Part shown: piece by piece, positions 1-7,728 of the stretch
How positions within the stretch are numbered: position 1 is the first letter of the stretch
Layout: each line of letters begins with the position of its first letter
Assembly: GCF_018215265.2 (NCBI RefSeq)
Contig: NZ_CP136562.1
Location: forward strand, 310,001 to 374,000
Origin: Paenarthrobacter sp. GOM3
Lineage (GTDB): Bacteria > Actinomycetota > Actinomycetes > Actinomycetales > Micrococcaceae
Direction of reading: 5' to 3'
Length of the DNA stretch: 64,000 nucleotides
Program-made: the position numbers and the translations under genes
The notes under the pieces: model-generated
The model's input: only the letters and a program-made list of their open reading frames with translations
Told to the model about the DNA's origin: nothing
Databases searched by the model: none

Positions 1-613
1 GATCTACCGCCTGGTCCAGTTCTTCGGCGCGGGGCATGACCTCGGCGGGATGCCATACAGGAGCTGTGACGACTATGCCGTGCTCGTGGTCAAGGGCGGG
101 CGCCTCTGCTGTTTGGATGTCGTGCGGAATGATGACGACGCAGGGGGACTTGGTTTCCAGGGCGGTCCGGAAGGCCCGGTCAATCACCATGGGAACCTGC
201 TCGGCGGAGCTGACCAGTTGGGCGAACTGGGCGGCGACGTCCTTGAAGAGCGTAAGCAGGTCGATTTCCTGCATATAGGCAGAGCCCAGCACGGAGGTGC
301 TTTGTTGTCCGATGATCGCCACCACAGGGACGCTGTCCATCTTGGCGTCGTAGAGGCCGTTGAGCAGGTGGACCGCTCCGGGGCCCTGCGTGGAGGTGAC
401 TACACCCACGCCGCCGGTGTACTTGCCGTGTCCTACGGCCATGAACGCAGCCGCTTCCTCATGCCTGGCCTGGACAAAAGCTATCTCGCCTTCGACGCGG
501 CGGAGTGCGCCCATGAAGCCGTTGATGCCATCCCCGCTGTACCCGAAAACCCTGTCTACGCCCCACGCCTGCAGGCGTTCCACGATGAGGTCCGAAACCG
601 TTCGCTGAGTCAT
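1..613 (-). CDS. Thiamine-pyrophosphate-dependent enzyme, N-terminal part (pyruvate oxidase/acetolactate synthase-like)
   Basis: The minus-strand frame is open from an ATG at 613 to the window edge, so only about 204 N-terminal residues are present. They begin MTQRTVSDLIVERL and continue with RVFGYSGDGINGF and ARHEEAAAFMA, the usual N-terminal pyrimidine-binding domain of TPP enzymes; Glu52 is in the position of the glutamate that activates the cofactor. STQGPGAVHLLNGLYDAK and VPVVAIIGQ follow as in pyruvate oxidases and acetolactate synthases. AGGAG lies seven bases before the start. The substrate cannot be decided because the C-terminal cofactor-binding domain is outside the window. It is divergent from the small gene at 845. 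Confidence 0.88.
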   Translation of the reverse strand, partial: MTQRTVSDLIVERLQAWGVDRVFGYSGDGINGFMGALRRVEGEIAFVQARHEEAAAFMAVGHGKYTGGVGVVTSTQGPGAVHLLNGLYDAKMDSVPVVAIIGQQSTSVLGSAYMQEIDLLTLFKDVAAQFAQLVSSAEQVPMVIDRAFRTALETKSPCVVIIPHDIQTAEAPALDHEHGIVVTAPVWHPAEVMPRAEELDQAVD

Positions 614-658
614 GCCGTGGCTCCTGTGGTTGCCTAAGTGGTTGGCTTGCCCCTCTAT

Positions 659-674
659 AGTAAGCATGCTTACT
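659..674. promoter_or_regulatory. Perfect 16-bp palindrome, probable operator
   Basis: AGTAAGCATGCTTACT is a perfect inverted repeat in the divergent region between the TPP enzyme (start 613) and the small gene (start 845). Its position suits a repressor or activator site. A related AGTAAG-n4-CTTAC element lies at 16522-16537 in another divergent region. The binding protein is unknown. Confidence 0.45.
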
Positions 675-844
675 GATTGGCCGTCAGAAAAGGGTGTCCC
701 AATTGGCGCCATTGTGGGCTATCTTGATCGTGAGTGGCCCGACTTATTGTTTTACGCGACGGCAATAATCAAAGGTTGCTTAGTTATTTGTCATGGCTGC
801 ACGGCATGTTTGCGTTATTTTCCGTATCAACGAAAGGAAATGCG

Positions 845-1066
845 TTGGCTGTTTCTGTTGAATTGGGCAAAGCACTCGATAAAGCCTACGAAAATGCGAC
901 TTTGGACGAAATCCTGGCCGCCCCGCCGTCCGCACTCGCCGGACTTACCGATAAACACAATGAGTTGCTCGCCCAGTTGGGAATCAAGACGGTTCGCGAC
1001 CTTGGCAGCAACAAGTTCTTTGCCGCCGCCGGCGTGTTGGTTGCGCTGTCCGGAAAGGCCGGCTGA
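845..1066 (+). CDS. Small hypothetical protein
   Basis: A 73-residue protein starting at TTG 845 is the best reading because AAAGGAA precedes it by about six bases; longer upstream starts lack a ribosome site and would run through AT-rich promoter DNA. It reads AVSVELGKALDKAYENATL, then a conserved-looking C-terminal half with LAGLTDKHNELLAQLGIKTV. The alternating helices and the LGIKTVRDLG turn resemble a helix-hairpin-helix fold, but this is only an impression. There is no signal peptide or membrane segment. A strong stem-loop follows at 1108. Function is not recognised. Confidence 0.6.
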   Translation: MAVSVELGKALDKAYENATLDEILAAPPSALAGLTDKHNELLAQLGIKTVRDLGSNKFFAAAGVLVALSGKAG

Positions 1067-1107
1067 TTACTTCAGTCGTCGCCTGCAGTACCAACCCGAC
1101 CAGGTAG

Positions 1108-1148
1108 CAGTTCAGGTCGTTCTGAGACACTCAAAACGACCTGAACTG
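1108..1148. terminator. Bidirectional stem-loop terminator
   Basis: CAGTTCAGGTCGTT (1108-1121) pairs perfectly with AACGACCTGAACTG (1135-1148) around a 13-base loop. It sits between convergent genes ending at 1066 (+) and 1153 (-), so it probably terminates both. There is no long T tract, as is common in actinobacteria. Confidence 0.75.
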
Positions 1149-1152
1149 CGAC

Positions 1153-1947
1153 TCAGTTGCGAGTGAACGCCGCGCGGAAGGCGGCCAGCGCGGCGTCCCC
1201 GGCTTCGATCGATTGACCGTCGATGGCACCGGCCTCCAGTCCGATTACCCCGGTGTATCCGGCGTCGACCAGCGCCCTGGAAACGGCGGAATAGTTGATC
1301 TCACCGGTGCCCGGTTCGAAGCGGCCAGGCACGTCCGCCACTTGGATCTCGCCCGTGTAAGGCTGGGCCGCCCGGACCAGCTCGATCAGGTTACCCTCGC
1401 CAATCTGCGCGTGGTAAAGGTCCAGCATCATCCTCACATTGGGGTGGTTGACCGCTTGGACCAGCGCCAGGGTGTCCTTGGCGCGGGCCAAGGGAATGCC
1501 CGGGTGGTCCAGGATGGTGTTCAGGTTCTCCAACGCGAAGACGATCCCATGCTCTGCACCGAGTTGGCCCAACTGCTCCAAGGTGCGGAGCCCGGTCAGC
1601 CACATCCCGCCCGTGGCCCGATGGGTGGGCCTCACAGCGCGGCCACCTTCGCCAAGCTCCGCGGGGTGGACCACCATCCGTTCGACACCTAGTTCCAAGG
1701 CGGTGGGGATCAGCTTCTCCGCCGAAACCAGTACCTCGTGCGCAGTGGAGGAGTCGATCACGCTGCCGCCGAAATAGCCGCTCATGGACGAGAACCTGGC
1801 ACCGGTGGCGGCGAGGGCTCCGATGTCCCTGCCGCGCGTGTCCCAGAGCTCAACCTCAAAGCCCTGATCGTGGATGCGGCGGACGCGGTCGATCAACGGC
1901 AGTTCGCCGTAGACCATCTCCGCGCAGACGGCCAGGCGGAAGGTCAC
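1153..1947 (-). CDS. Hydroxypyruvate isomerase-like TIM-barrel protein
   Basis: This 264-residue protein belongs to the xylose-isomerase-like TIM-barrel family (Hyi/IolE/IolI type), cytoplasmic sugar or ketose isomerases that use a divalent metal. FRLAVCAEMVYGELPLIDRV at the N terminus, FALENLN (metal-binding Glu), MMLDLYHAQIGEGN and GVIGLEAG are characteristic of hydroxypyruvate isomerase-like members. The start overlaps the stop of the upstream oxidoreductase by four bases (ATGA), so the two are co-transcribed and translationally coupled. Operators upstream of that partner match one in front of the LacI gene at 4541, pointing to substrate-induced sugar or polyol catabolism. The true substrate cannot be read from the sequence. 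Confidence 0.85.
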   Translation of the reverse strand: MTFRLAVCAEMVYGELPLIDRVRRIHDQGFEVELWDTRGRDIGALAATGARFSSMSGYFGGSVIDSSTAHEVLVSAEKLIPTALELGVERMVVHPAELGEGGRAVRPTHRATGGMWLTGLRTLEQLGQLGAEHGIVFALENLNTILDHPGIPLARAKDTLALVQAVNHPNVRMMLDLYHAQIGEGNLIELVRAAQPYTGEIQVADVPGRFEPGTGEINYSAVSRALVDAGYTGVIGLEAGAIDGQSIEAGDAALAAFRAAFTRN

Positions 1948-3101
1948 GCTCCGGTCTCCTGCAACACGGCAGCACCCGTGGGCGCGGCCTCCGCTGCGCG
2001 AAGCTCTGCGATGTCCGACACCGCCACCGGCAGCCCCGACTCTGCAGATTTGAAGGCAGCCAATGCCACGGCCAGGGCGTTGCGGGCGTCCGCTCCACCC
2101 GGTGCGGCGACAGCGGTGCGGGGCTGGGCCGCCGTCGGACGTTCCTCAGCTGAACCGCGACGCGCTGCGACGTCGTCCGCGAAGTGTGCGAGTTCGTCCG
2201 TGTAGGCATCATGGAAGAGGTCGATGTTCAGGCGGGTGGTGTCCGAGGCGATGCCGGCCGCCGTGTAGCTGGTGGCGTTGGTGGACTGCGGGCTGCCGGC
2301 CGTGACCATGCCTGCCGAACCAAAAACCTCGCCGCGGACGTCGTAGCCGTAGAGCGCGTTGAAGTTGGCTTCGGCCACCGCGATGGCCCCGTTGCTGTAG
2401 GTCACCGTCACCACGGCCGTGTCCAGGAGTCCGCCGGCCTTGGCTTCGGGGGCGACCAGTGCGTCCGCAACCGCGTGGACCTTGACCGGCACGGCGCCCG
2501 GGTTAAGCCAGTTGAGGGTGTCGAAGTCGTGGATGAGGGTCTCAAGGAAGATGGTGCCCGGGGCAATGCGCTCCGGGTTGCCGATTCCCGCCTCGGTCCC
2601 GGGGTCCCGGGTCAGGGAGCGGAGAAGTTGCGGCACGCCGATGACGCCCTGGTCAATGAGCTTGCGTGCGGCCGCAAAGTCGGTGGAATAGCGGCGGTTG
2701 AAGCCAAAGCGGAGGACGACGCCGGCCTGGTCTGCCGCTGCGATGGCGGCGTCGAGTTCCTCGATGGTCCGGCCACCCGGCTTCTCACAGAAAACATCCT
2801 TGCCTGCCTTCGCCGCCGCGGTGATCAGTTCCGAGTGGAATCGCAGGGGCGCGGCGATCAACACGGCGTCCACGTCCGGGTCATTGAGGACATCGGATAC
2901 GTCGGTGCTGATCTTCTTCACGCCCAACCGGCTGGCAAGGGTCTCCAGGGCAGGCTGCACGGGATCAGCGATGGCTTCCAGCCGGGCGTTGGGGAGGCGC
3001 AATGCAATGGATTCAGCATGGAACTTGCCGATCCACCCCGCACCGATGACTGCTATGCGGACGGGCCGGTCCTCGGCGACCGGGTGCTGAAGGTACGTCA
3101 T
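1944..3101 (-). CDS. Gfo/Idh/MocA family oxidoreductase (inositol 2-dehydrogenase-like)
   Basis: A 385-residue NAD(P)-dependent sugar or cyclitol dehydrogenase. The Rossmann fold is seen at residues 15-27 (RIAVIGAGWIGKF), the family EKP signature is CEKPGG around 105-110, and the catalytic domain contains FGFNRRYSTDFAAA and LIHDFDTLNWL, where the HDFD segment is as in inositol dehydrogenases. AGGAGCCACA lies just before the ATG at 3101. It is the first gene of a two-gene unit with the isomerase-like gene. Two identical CTAGATCGTTCTAG operators at 3123 and 3171 sit directly upstream, so it is probably repressed by the LacI protein at 4541. myo-Inositol is possible, but other polyols or sugars fit equally well. 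Confidence 0.88.
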   Translation of the reverse strand: MTYLQHPVAEDRPVRIAVIGAGWIGKFHAESIALRLPNARLEAIADPVQPALETLASRLGVKKISTDVSDVLNDPDVDAVLIAAPLRFHSELITAAAKAGKDVFCEKPGGRTIEELDAAIAAADQAGVVLRFGFNRRYSTDFAAARKLIDQGVIGVPQLLRSLTRDPGTEAGIGNPERIAPGTIFLETLIHDFDTLNWLNPGAVPVKVHAVADALVAPEAKAGGLLDTAVVTVTYSNGAIAVAEANFNALYGYDVRGEVFGSAGMVTAGSPQSTNATSYTAAGIASDTTRLNIDLFHDAYTDELAHFADDVAARRGSAEERPTAAQPRTAVAAPGGADARNALAVALAAFKSAESGLPVAVSDIAELRAAEAAPTGAAVLQETGA

Positions 3102-3122
3102 TGTGGCTCCTTGATCGGGCGT

Positions 3123-3136
3123 CTAGATCGTTCTAG
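3123..3136. promoter_or_regulatory. LacI-type operator, copy 1
   Basis: CTAGATCGTTCTAG is an imperfect palindrome 22 bases upstream of the oxidoreductase ATG. It is repeated exactly at 3171-3184, and its 12-base core TAGATCGTTCTA recurs at 4502-4513 before the LacI gene. Confidence 0.7.
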
Positions 3137-3170
3137 TAGCTCCATGATGGCATGTTTCCAGCCTGCCCGT

Positions 3171-3184
3171 CTAGATCGTTCTAG
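3171..3184. promoter_or_regulatory. LacI-type operator, copy 2
   Basis: A second exact CTAGATCGTTCTAG, 48 bases from copy 1, which is close to four to five helical turns and could allow cooperative or looped binding. Its last four bases contain the stop codon of the small membrane protein gene at 3181. Confidence 0.7.
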
Positions 3185-3465
3185 TTCAAGGGTGTAGGTG
3201 CGCGCTGAAGTGGTGTTGGCTCATGCGCCCCGCCAACCTCGGGGCCTGATCTCCCGGACGCCGTTTCCGCGGCCAGCGGGCGGGCTGGGCGGGCATGGTC
3301 CAGCGCAAGTTTCGCCAGGGGCGCCATCACCAGGAGCAGTAGGACGGCGCACCCACCGGCAAGCCCAGCCAGCAGGATCAGCGCCGCCATGAACAGCAAA
3401 TGGATGTCCGGCGCGTCCAGGAGAGAGGGGACTATTGGCATGGCCATTCCTTGGTTTGACTTCAC
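3181..3465 (-). CDS. Small single-pass membrane protein, hypothetical
   Basis: A 94-residue frame starts at GTG 3465 with AGGAG six bases upstream. Residues about 22-50 (HLLFMAALILLAGLAGG, then AVLLLLVMAPLAKL) form one or two closely spaced membrane segments; the rest is a Pro/Ala/Arg-rich soluble tail. It lies upstream of the oxidoreductase on the same strand, and its stop falls inside the second operator. No family is recognised. The good ribosome site and the hydrophobic segment support a real gene; the low-complexity tail argues for caution. Confidence 0.5.
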   Translation of the reverse strand: MKSNQGMAMPIVPSLLDAPDIHLLFMAALILLAGLAGGCAVLLLLVMAPLAKLALDHARPARPLAAETASGRSGPEVGGAHEPTPLQRAPTPLN

Positions 3466-3906
3466 ATCTTGCTCCTGCGCGGTAGTAGCTGATTTCCCGG
3501 ATACTTAGGAGTGCTCCGGCCAGGCGAATAGTGATGCCCTTTCGGGGACCTTTGGTTCAGGGTCGGCACGGCGGCAAGTCCTGGACGATGCGCAAAAATA
3601 GTTTTTACGAGCTGCGTCACGTTTTCGCAGGTCAAACCACATATCCAGTGCCCATGTCTTTGTGCCGTGTGCTGCGCCGTTGCCCTTTTCGGCCGCGTCG
3701 CGGTTCATCGACGAGTTGGCAGCGATGGGTGTGGTGGGTTCTGGGGCCCACCCGGGGCGCCGTCGCTGCGTGAAACCGGGCTAGTGCGGTCGGTCGTCTG
3801 AGTCGCGGCCGGCCGCACGACCGGGTGTTGTGCGCGTAATCAGACGTTTGCATGACGTTTCTCCAAACTATGGTGAATACATCGGTAGCGACCCTAGACT
3901 GACCCC
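3466..3906. other. Intergenic region without a supportable gene
   Basis: About 440 bases between the small membrane protein and the META lipoprotein. Short frames exist on both strands (for example 3505-3708 and 3632-3952, minus), but none has a ribosome site, known motif or plausible composition. The last 60 bases probably hold the lipoprotein promoter. Confidence 0.5.
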
Positions 3907-4287
3907 ATGATGCAGACTCAGCAACGCATTTGCCGAGCTGTTTCCCTCGCAATCGTCACTGCCGCCCTTTTGGCTGGTTGCTCGGGAAGTAACACCAGCC
4001 CGTTTGTTGGCGTGTGGGGTGATCCGACGAATTTGGGAAAACCGTCATTGGATTTGCATGCCTATGGTGCTGCCTCTGGAACGGACGGCTGCAACAGGTT
4101 GATAGGTTCCTGGAAAGAAGACGCCAAGACCATCACGTTCGGTGGTTTCGCCACTTCACGGATGGCGTGTGAAGGCGTAGACACCTGGCTGTCCACAGCC
4201 GCCACGGCCAAGATCCAGGAGGACGGCAAACTGGCCGTGTTCGGGCAAGACGGCAAACAAATCGGCACCCTTAATTCCAAGAAATAG
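3907..4287 (+). CDS. META-domain lipoprotein
   Basis: A 126-residue secreted lipoprotein. Residues 1-25 form a type II signal peptide ending in the lipobox LLAGC, with Cys25 as the lipidation site. The mature part begins SGSNTSPFVGVWGD and contains GTDGCNRLIGSW and FGGFATSRMAC, the pattern of the META/HslJ domain (a core GxDGCNR and a later TxMAC). Such domains occur in heat-shock and stress lipoproteins of unknown biochemical role. ATG codons at 3907 and 3910 are both possible starts. Remnant transporter sequence follows immediately after the stop. Confidence 0.85.
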   Translation: MMQTQQRICRAVSLAIVTAALLAGCSGSNTSPFVGVWGDPTNLGKPSLDLHAYGAASGTDGCNRLIGSWKEDAKTITFGGFATSRMACEGVDTWLSTAATAKIQEDGKLAVFGQDGKQIGTLNSKK

Positions 4288-4289
4288 CA

Positions 4290-4504
4290 CCCGCAGCCAA
4301 AAGGACGATGAATCTCTGGGGGCACATCGCGACGCCACTGCCTCCCAAGTGGAGGCCGCCGTCGCCATCAACACCGATGCCAGGCTTAGCGCCCTGAAGA
4401 CGGGCCTGCTGATCCTGGCCGCCGTGAGTGCCGTCGCGATCCTTCCGGCGACCCGGCTGCCCAAGTACCGGCCGCACGAGATTCCCGACCCCTCGGACCG
4501 GTAG
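4290..4504 (+). pseudogene. C-terminal remnant of an MFS transporter
   Basis: A frame open to a TAG at 4502-4504 encodes ESLGAHRDATASQVEAAVAI, then NTDARLSALKTGLLILAAVSA and LPATRLPKYRPHEIPD. This matches the last membrane helix and cytoplasmic tail common in 14-TMS drug/proton antiporters of the MFS. No start codon with a ribosome site precedes it, and the rest of the roughly 450-residue protein is missing, replaced by the lipoprotein gene. It looks like the end of a transporter gene left by a deletion or insertion. Its stop overlaps the operator of the LacI gene. Confidence 0.55.
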
Positions 4505-4513
4505 ATCGTTCTA
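4502..4513. promoter_or_regulatory. LacI-type operator in front of the LacI gene
   Basis: TAGATCGTTCTA, identical to the core of the two operators at 3123 and 3171, lies 27 bases before the LacI start codon. This indicates autoregulation and links this regulator with the 1153-3101 catabolic unit. Confidence 0.68.
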
Positions 4514-4540
4514 TAGACTGGCTCCGAGCAGAGGAGAGCC

Positions 4541-5527
4541 ATGACCGGGAAACGTCCCACCCTGATGGACGTGGCTGAGGCCGCAGGTGTATCCCGGGCA
4601 TTGGTTTCGATCATCATGCGGGACGCTCCGGGTGCTTCTGACGCGACCCGACTGAAAGTGCGGGAGGCCGCACGGGAACTCGGCTACCGGCCAGATAGCC
4701 GTGCCCGGCTTCTCCGGAGCAGCCGCACCAGGCTCCTGGGCCTCAGCTTTTCCACCGCGCATGCGTTCCACGCCGAGATCGTGGACGCTGCCTACGCCGG
4801 AGCGACCGTGCGTGGGTACGACATTGCCCTCAGCGCCGTGGCAAATGGCCGCCCGGAAACGCGGGCAGTGGAATCCCTGCTGGACCTCGGCTGCGAGGCA
4901 TTGATCATGATTTCCCCGTCCCTGTCACCGGAGGAATTGGCCGGATACGCTGCGCGCCTGCCCGTCATCAGCCTTCTCCGCGACGACGTTGGCGACTCCT
5001 TGGACTCAGTGAGCAGCGATGACCATGCAGGGATCCGCATTGCCGTGGAGCACCTGTTTTCGCTGGGGCACCGACGGATCGCACACGTGGATGGCGGCCA
5101 GGCAGTTTCCAGCCCGCAACGCAGTGCGGCATTCCAGGCCGAGATGGCTTCCCGTGGCCTGGATGCGCGCGTCATCGCCGGCGGGCCCACTGAAGAAGAC
5201 GGTTTGCGCGCCGGCAGTGAGCTGCAGCAGGACTTGCCCACCGCCGTCGTGGCTTTCAATGACCGGTGTGCGCTGGGCGTCTGGGAGAGTTTCCGCGCGG
5301 CCGGCCTCCGCGTGCCGGATGACGTTTCCATCCTTGGCTATGACGACAGCCAGTTCGCTCGACTCAGCTATGTCCAGTTGTCCTCCATCAGCCAGGACGC
5401 GCCCTTGCTTGCCCGCGCCGCCGTCGACCGCGCGGTGGACCGTTTGGAGGGTTCGACGTCGGCCGCCCACTTGGTGCGGACACCGCACCTGGTGGTTCGG
5501 GGCACCACGGGAGAGGTACCCGGCTGA
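4541..5527 (+). CDS. LacI family transcriptional regulator
   Basis: A 328-residue repressor. Residues 6-25 (LMDVAEAAGVSRALVSIIM) are the LacI helix-turn-helix, followed by RLKVREAARELGYRPDS; the C-terminal part is a periplasmic-binding-protein-like effector domain with SLGHRRIAHVDGG, AVVAFNDRCALGV and VSILGYDDSQFARL. GAGGAGAGCC before the ATG is a strong ribosome site. A TAGATCGTTCTA operator sits upstream, and two further copies precede the oxidoreductase/isomerase genes at 1153-3101, so it most likely represses those and itself. The inducer is not predictable from sequence alone. Confidence 0.93.
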   Translation: MTGKRPTLMDVAEAAGVSRALVSIIMRDAPGASDATRLKVREAARELGYRPDSRARLLRSSRTRLLGLSFSTAHAFHAEIVDAAYAGATVRGYDIALSAVANGRPETRAVESLLDLGCEALIMISPSLSPEELAGYAARLPVISLLRDDVGDSLDSVSSDDHAGIRIAVEHLFSLGHRRIAHVDGGQAVSSPQRSAAFQAEMASRGLDARVIAGGPTEEDGLRAGSELQQDLPTAVVAFNDRCALGVWESFRAAGLRVPDDVSILGYDDSQFARLSYVQLSSISQDAPLLARAAVDRAVDRLEGSTSAAHLVRTPHLVVRGTTGEVPG

Positions 5528-5539
5528 CCGTTGCCCCGG

Positions 5540-5947
5540 TTACGTGGAGATGGCCCGCATGGCGTTGTTCCGCTTCTCATGGGTGAGTTCGGCCAAGCCC
5601 AGGGCCTCCAAAAGGGGTGGCATGTACATGCCGAACCGGCCTCGGTAGCCCTTGCGGAGGCCGTACCAACCGCCCACAGGGTTGCTTTCGCTGCGGCCCC
5701 ACGCCTCTACTGTTCCTTCGGCGGCATCCTTGCCTTCGTCGGCGGCACCGAGCGGGACCCAGTCCCCCTGCTCCAGGAGCCACGCGTGCAGGTCCTCGAT
5801 GGCCCGGAGCTGGTACAGCAACTTGGTGGAGCCCACTTGGCAGACGATTGCGGGTGGATCCGCGGACTCATCCTTGTACATGACGTAGTCCGATGAGCCT
5901 GGGGGAGTCGTGAGCTGCCAGGGATCGTCTTTGGTTCCAGCGGCCAT
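5540..5947 (-). CDS. Conserved hypothetical protein, 135 aa
   Basis: A soluble 135-residue protein, start ATG 5947. It begins AAGTKDDPWQLTTPPGSSDY and contains KLLYQLRAIEDLHAWLLEQG, GDWVPLGAADEGK, then NPVGGWYGLRKGYRGRFGMY and a helical tail, LEALGLAELTHEKRNNAMRA. The composition and frame are typical of an expressed gene. I recognise no enzymatic motif; short proteins of this design occur in actinobacteria without a known role. It lies between the LacI gene (convergent, 12-base gap) and an MFS exporter transcribed in the same direction. Confidence 0.75.
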   Translation of the reverse strand: MAAGTKDDPWQLTTPPGSSDYVMYKDESADPPAIVCQVGSTKLLYQLRAIEDLHAWLLEQGDWVPLGAADEGKDAAEGTVEAWGRSESNPVGGWYGLRKGYRGRFGMYMPPLLEALGLAELTHEKRNNAMRAIST

Positions 5948-5976
5948 CGGTGGTCCTTTCTGCGGTTGTGGTCAGG

Positions 5977-7302
5977 TTACACAGCGTCCGGCTGCGTGTC
6001 TGCAGATTGGGGGTCCAATGGCTCCGGCTGCAGCGGGTTCTCAATCTCGTCGGTGGCCATGTGGGCAGCGAACAGCGCTACGAAAGCCATGATGGGACAC
6101 ACCAAGCCAGCGACCAGGAAGATGATCCAGATCGGAACCACCTCCGCCACGGGTCCGGCCAAGGCCATGGACACCGGCATGAGGGCCAGGGAGACAAAAA
6201 AATCCAGGCTCGAGATCCGGCCCAGCAAGTGCCGTGGCACGCGGCGTTGCAGCAGCGTCCCCCAAATCACGGTGCCGAGTCCCTCAGTGGCCCCGAAGAC
6301 CAGGAGCGCGATGCCCAACGCCCAGAAGTTGTCCATCAGGCCAATCGCTGCCAAAGGCAGGCTCCCCAAACCCCACGTCACCACCATCACGGTCAGGTAC
6401 CGCCGCGGAAGCCTGAGCGTAGCCGTCACCAGGGCAGCAACTGCGCTTCCCACCCCCATGACCGCCAGCAGCGCACCAAACATCCGCGAGTCGCCACCGA
6501 GCTGGTCCCGGACCACGAACGGCAGCAGGACTTCAATGGGGCCAATCAGGAACAGGACGGACAGGCAAGCCCAGATCAGGGTCCACAGCAGCCATGGCGT
6601 CCGGACCGTATAGACGAAACCCTCCCGGAGATCGCGGAAGAACGACGACGGTGCGGGCCGCTCCCTCGACTGCTGGGGCTGCGGACCACCCTTCGTTTGC
6701 CGATGCAGGAAGTCTTGCCGACCCAGGAAGTTCAGGATCCCAAACGCCAGGAAATGGCACACGGCAACCCCGGCGATGGCATGCCCCGGAGTCAGCGAAG
6801 CCACCAGGATCCCGGCGACGGCGGGACCTGCCGCCTGCTGCAGGATCGGCCGCACTGTGCCTTCCATGCCGTTCGCGGCCAGGAGGTCGTCGGCAGGCAG
6901 GATCGAGGGAAGCATCGCGGAGTAAGCCGGGAAGAAGAAGGCCTGCCCCACGCCCAGCACGAAAGCTCCCAGGGCCAGGTGCCACAACTGGATGACATTG
7001 AGCATGGCCAGGATGGTCACCGTGGCGATGACCGCCAGGTTGGCGCCCTCCACGGCGATGATCAGGAGGCGCTGGGGCAGGCGATCGGCTGCGATGCCTC
7101 CGGCCAGCACGAATCCCACCAGTCCCACGCTGGCAGCGGTGGCAACGAGTGATAATTCAAGCGGGCCGCCGCCGAGGTGGATCACCTCGTAGACCATCGC
7201 GACGGCCCACATGCCAGACCCAAAGATGGAAATGGACAGCGCGGCAATAAGCACCCGGAATTCCCGGTGCGCAAAGGGACGCAGCGCTCTCAACGCAGCC
7301 AT
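5977..7302 (-). CDS. MFS exporter (EntS/TetA-like)
   Basis: A 441-residue, roughly 12-helix major facilitator. The N terminus reads FAHREFRVLIAALSISIFGSG, as in the MFS_3 (enterobactin exporter/macrolide efflux) group; the loop 2-3 motif is GGIAADRLPQRLL, and helices include LGAFVLGVGQAFFFPAYSAM, which is very typical of this group. A soluble Q/R-rich loop (around residue 210) separates the two halves. Predicted role: proton-driven efflux of a small molecule or siderophore. It shares orientation with the 135-residue protein downstream, 29 bases away. No substrate clue is present nearby. Confidence 0.88.
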   Translation of the reverse strand: MAALRALRPFAHREFRVLIAALSISIFGSGMWAVAMVYEVIHLGGGPLELSLVATAASVGLVGFVLAGGIAADRLPQRLLIIAVEGANLAVIATVTILAMLNVIQLWHLALGAFVLGVGQAFFFPAYSAMLPSILPADDLLAANGMEGTVRPILQQAAGPAVAGILVASLTPGHAIAGVAVCHFLAFGILNFLGRQDFLHRQTKGGPQPQQSRERPAPSSFFRDLREGFVYTVRTPWLLWTLIWACLSVLFLIGPIEVLLPFVVRDQLGGDSRMFGALLAVMGVGSAVAALVTATLRLPRRYLTVMVVTWGLGSLPLAAIGLMDNFWALGIALLVFGATEGLGTVIWGTLLQRRVPRHLLGRISSLDFFVSLALMPVSMALAGPVAEVVPIWIIFLVAGLVCPIMAFVALFAAHMATDEIENPLQPEPLDPQSADTQPDAV

Positions 7303-7364
7303 CCCACCAGCCTAGACCTGGCGGCCGAGGCCGCGGAAGGCGGTTTATTGCGAAGGAAAGTCAG

Positions 7365-7529
7365 TTATGAAGCGCCCGACGGCGGAGCGTCGTCCTCGAA
7401 GTCGGGTCCTTCCGCGGGGTCCTGGCTGTGGAGGCCGGTGTCGTGCGGGACCCAGCCTTCCGTCTCACCCTCCGCCGGGGCGTCGGTGTGGTGCCGGATG
7501 ACATGTTCGGTCTTGTCAGATGGCTTCAT
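7365..7529 (-). CDS. Small acidic hypothetical protein
   Basis: A 54-residue protein starting MKPSDKTEHVIRHHTDAPAE at ATG 7529; AGGAAG lies about nine bases upstream. It is rich in Asp, Glu, His and Pro, with no predicted membrane or globular signature, ending DFEDDAPPSGAS. A longer frame back to 7574 lacks a ribosome site. Small, probably disordered; function unknown. Confidence 0.5.
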   Translation of the reverse strand: MKPSDKTEHVIRHHTDAPAEGETEGWVPHDTGLHSQDPAEGPDFEDDAPPSGAS

Positions 7530-7728
7530 GACGGATACTTCCTGTCCTTGGCTGGACTGCTTCCGCGAGTGCACCCAGTCTACGCCCGGCTATGGTCCGC
7601 TGCGGGATCCGCCCTGCGCGGAATCCTGTCCACATAGCGCTCATCGGGGGACAGGTGATGCAAGGGTGTGGCATAGGCTGAACCCAGCAGTTCCCCGTGA
7701 AACAACAGACTGCCAAGGAGAGGTGAAG

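Noticed and set aside
3505..3952. Two minus-strand frames of 67 and 106 residues
   Set aside because: No ribosome site, mixed composition and overlap with the lipoprotein promoter.
5950..7152. A 400-residue plus-strand open frame over the MFS exporter gene
   Set aside because: Gln/His/Arg-rich, with no motif or ribosome site; it is the opposite-strand shadow of a clear 12-helix transporter.
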